Source: Liolophura sinensis (Eukaryota; Mollusca; Polyplacophora; Chitonida; Chitonidae). From it: DNA of 64,000 nt. Location: contig NC_088303.1 in the NCBI RefSeq assembly GCF_032854445.1, forward strand, positions 18,981,501-19,045,500. The letters are read 5' to 3'. The position numbers and the translations under genes were made by a program. This document shows, piece by piece, positions 62,006 through 64,000 of the stretch. Positions within the stretch are counted from its first letter, which is position 1; each line of letters begins with the position of its first letter. Under the pieces are notes generated by a model. The model made no database searches. It was not told the DNA's origin and saw only the letters and a program-made list of their open reading frames with translations.

Positions 62006-62183
62006 CACTCCATCGTTTCACTTTGCCCCTCCTTTTTGAGACGTTCATGGCGAAGAAATATAAAGGAATACCGAGTAGACAGACTCCAAGGCCTATTAAG
62101 TTTGCGATGGGCTGTGCATAAAATGACACACCCAACACCAAAACACAGGTTACCACAAAGAAGATGGAGAAGAAGACCGGATA
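62006..62183 (-). CDS. SLC7 light-chain amino acid transporter, penultimate exon (TM11-TM12)
   Basis: The acceptor CTTTTTTTAG|TATCCG and donor GGAGTG|GTACGT bound 178 bases, 59 codons plus one base. The translation begins YPVFFSIFFVVTCVLVLGVS, a helix, then FYAQPIANLI and a second helix GLGVCLLGIPLYFFAM, followed by a basic tail NVSKRRGKVKRWS. Two closing helices followed by a basic stretch and 'RWSD' correspond to the last helices of LAT-type SLC7 proteins; in human SLC7A8 the same position reads about KPKCFSD. The last base (G) combines with AT of the next exon to form the Asp codon, which confirms the junction. Confidence 0.88.
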
Positions 62184-63390
62184 CTAAAAAAAGATGCAAA
62201 CAAGACTTCAGTATTGTGACGAGAAAATATTGCTGGGATTCAGTTTACTACCCCTTCTGTTTTATACCCTACTTTTGATACAAAATAGTGGAAATCTCTA
62301 AGAAGACATGAAATACAACTAGATGTCAGTTCTACAACCTCATTTAATGTGTTTAAATAAAACATCTGGACCCGGTTTCTTAATACTATCCTTAGGCAGT
62401 GTTTGACTTACATTTTGAAAAGCACTCCATGTTGGACTACCGCAAAAAACTACCGACTAAAACATTTTACTGAACTTAAGATGTTTGGTGAAATCGGGCC
62501 TTGATTCAAATGCATGGGTTAACTGGTTAACTGCACTCCTGATGTCTGTAAATACTAAGTATTGGAACTTTACATGTCACAAAAATACACTGAGGGAAAT
62601 CATGACACAAAAACCTAATGGCAATGTGCGTTAACTCAAAACAGGATCCAACGCGCAACAAACTGGTACTACATTAGCAACTTTAATGTGGAGAGAGTCG
62701 TGTGTTAAATAGAGATCACTCTAACCCAATAAACCATATAAATCGTCTTCCGCTTTTTCCATTCACCCGTAAAGATCGATATTCAGTTAAACAGTGCCTT
62801 AAAATGCATTGATATGTAGTGTCTAGATCACTGGTCACATACTACTGACCTTTCTCAATGGCCCGGCTGATCGCCATACCATTGCTGAACTACTGCCAAG
62901 GCGGCGTTAAGCCCTAATCATTCATTCTGTGGACTGATTACCCTTGATCCGGTGCTGTCTGCATACATCGGGATAATGACTCTTTTGGAAAAGCAGAATC
63001 AATGACACGCCAGCCGCAGGCCAGAACAGTTAGGACAATAACATTTTCAGTTGTCAATGCGCAGGTAAGTGTTTTTGAATGTTGAGACCAGATTGACAGC
63101 TATGTAATTGAACAGTTAAGCAAACGCCATCTGTCACCGCATGGCAAACACTTCTGGCACAAGCGCCCTCTGGAAGGTACACTTATCTCCCTTGACAGAC
63201 ATAGTTAATAGTTTTAGCTCGTCCCTATGATTAACCCAACAACCAAATCAAATAACGCGCAAAGCCACTTGGTTTGTTTGCCCTTTCTACTGAGGGCGCT
63301 AGTGCTTAACACTAAAATGCAATTTGGAACACTAGCTCCGTCTGGTGGGTAGTGAAGGGACAAACATGCTGACAGGCCTTAGAGCCTTAC
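62184..63390 (-). other. SLC7 penultimate intron
   Basis: GT-AG intron of 1.2 kb. Apart from a possible foldback repeat at 62368-62500 (arms GACCCGGTTTCTTAATACTA, and GGCCCGATTTCACCAAACAT on the minus strand) I see nothing in it. Confidence 0.8.
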
Positions 63391-63558
63391 CCGCACAGTG
63401 TCCGTTGTGTCATTCATCGGCCCCATTCTCCTCTCCTTCCACCTCAACCAGATCAAACCCAGCACCGGCAAACCCAGGCTCCCCCAGCGGATGAAGCCGT
63501 AGTACTGTATGAGAGACTGCAAGTCACTGACGAAGAACATTGGAAGAGTCAGCATGCA
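63391..63558 (-). CDS. SLC7 light-chain amino acid transporter, antepenultimate exon
   Basis: The acceptor is TTATCTTCCAG|TGCATG and the donor GTGCGG|GTAAGG. The 168 bases are 56 codons in phase 0. The translation starts CMLTLPMFFVSDLQSLIQYY and continues GFIRWGSLGLPVLGLIWLRW, followed by KERRMGPMNDTTDTVR. The order of a short loop, 'LI.YYGF', a hydrophobic helix ending in a basic LRW, and a charged cytosolic loop corresponds to the TM9-TM10 end of SLC7 L-type transporters. These are exchangers that pair with an SLC3 heavy chain. The usual RPIK-type motif before the next helix is diverged here (DTVRYPVFF). Earlier exons lie beyond 64000. The family call depends mainly on the combined three-exon sequence. 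Confidence 0.85.
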
Positions 63559-64000
63559 CTGGAAGATAAAAGAAACTGTAGAAATAAAACATTTTTAATG
63601 CTACAAAGCGTATTCTAGCCTTGTGTGACAGTATACTGTGGCGATGACAAACTATATTTAGAGCAAGGAAGCTAATGTTGATATATAAATACATTCACTG
63701 TGACCATAATCACTACTTGCCAAGACTTCAGCGGCAATCAAGGCCGTAAAGGTCGTGACATATTCGAGCGTTTATTGTACGAGTGTTTTGCGAAAATAAC
63801 TCATCATCGCAGAGAACATGGCTTGTCACAAACTGTCAGTCTACACGAGTATTAATATGTCTATATTTTAAAGAAGTATTTATACGTTTTATATATTTAT
63901 TTATTTATTTATTTGGTGTATTAAGCCGTACTCAAGCATATTATGCTTGAACGACGGCAGCCAGAATAATGGTGGGAGCAATAAACGACCATCAGCAGGT
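63559..64000 (-). other. SLC7 intron, truncated by window end
   Basis: Intronic sequence upstream of the first SLC7 exon in the window. No further exon was found before base 64000. Confidence 0.7.
63893..64000 (-). mobile_element. V-SINE-like element, cut by window end
   Basis: Read on the plus strand: (TTTA)n, TTGGTGTATTAAGCCGTACT, CAAGCATATTATGCTTGAAC, GACGGCAGCCAGAATAATGG and CCATCAGCAGGT. Confidence 0.88.

Noticed and set aside
1-64000. CRISPR array, phage, toxin-antitoxin or bacterial operon as the 'undescribed system'
   Set aside because: Repeats are contiguous minisatellites without spacers, genes are intron-split and of animal type, and no prokaryotic coding pattern is present.

Overview
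The window looks like nuclear DNA of a mollusc (gastropod or bivalve). It is AT-rich, its genes are split into short exons with GT-AG introns, and most of the sequence is introns and intergenic DNA filled with tandem repeats and short interspersed elements. Two repeat types point to molluscs: a V-SINE-like element with an (AAATA/AAAT)n tail, and a tRNA-headed SINE whose tail ends in (ACTC)n. The organism call rests on recalled repeat patterns and is an inference. I see no prokaryotic genes, rRNA, CRISPR array, phage or operon.

Two transporter genes are well supported, both on the minus strand and both incomplete. The first, 25988 down to 4995 and continuing past base 1, is the 5' part of an SLC6 sodium-coupled neutral amino acid transporter of the B0AT/SIT1/NTT4 group (SLC6A15-A20-like). 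Three exons (25622-25988, 12682-12989, 4995-5156) join in phase to give residues 1 to about 279. The second, entering from beyond base 64000 and ending at 60187, is the 3' part of an SLC7 light-chain amino acid transporter. Three exons (63391-63558, 62006-62183, 60187-60302) join in phase to give the last 153 residues and the stop. The SLC7 gene lies upstream of the SLC6 gene in the same orientation, with about 34 kb between them. Both would move amino acids across the plasma membrane, but nothing here shows that they are co-regulated.

The intergenic stretch holds one convincing coding fragment on the minus strand (50693-50832), resembling the start of a SnoaL/NTF2-like (DUF4440-type) domain and cut off by a stop. 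It also holds a weaker Cys/Lys-rich plus-strand ORF near 52 kb.

Layout of the rest: 1-190, 980-1845 and 2840-4990 are minisatellites in SLC6 intron 3, the last reaching into the exon 3 splice-donor region. SLC6 intron 2 has an inverted-repeat element (about 6.47-6.81 kb) and two related blocks (7.5-7.9 and 9.3-9.85 kb). SLC6 intron 1 has a 22-bp array, a 74-bp array and a decayed AT-rich array at 24.2-24.9 kb. From 26 to 60 kb there are SINE fragments, a TTAA-flanked foldback element at 28.95-29.42 kb, a six-copy dispersed repeat between 35 and 49 kb, a 41-bp array (49.4-50.1 kb), a 27-bp array (55.7-56.2 kb) and a 31-32-bp array (59.2-59.6 kb). All boundaries and copy counts were read by eye and are approximate, except the splice sites and codon positions of the six transporter exons and the 50.7-kb fragment.
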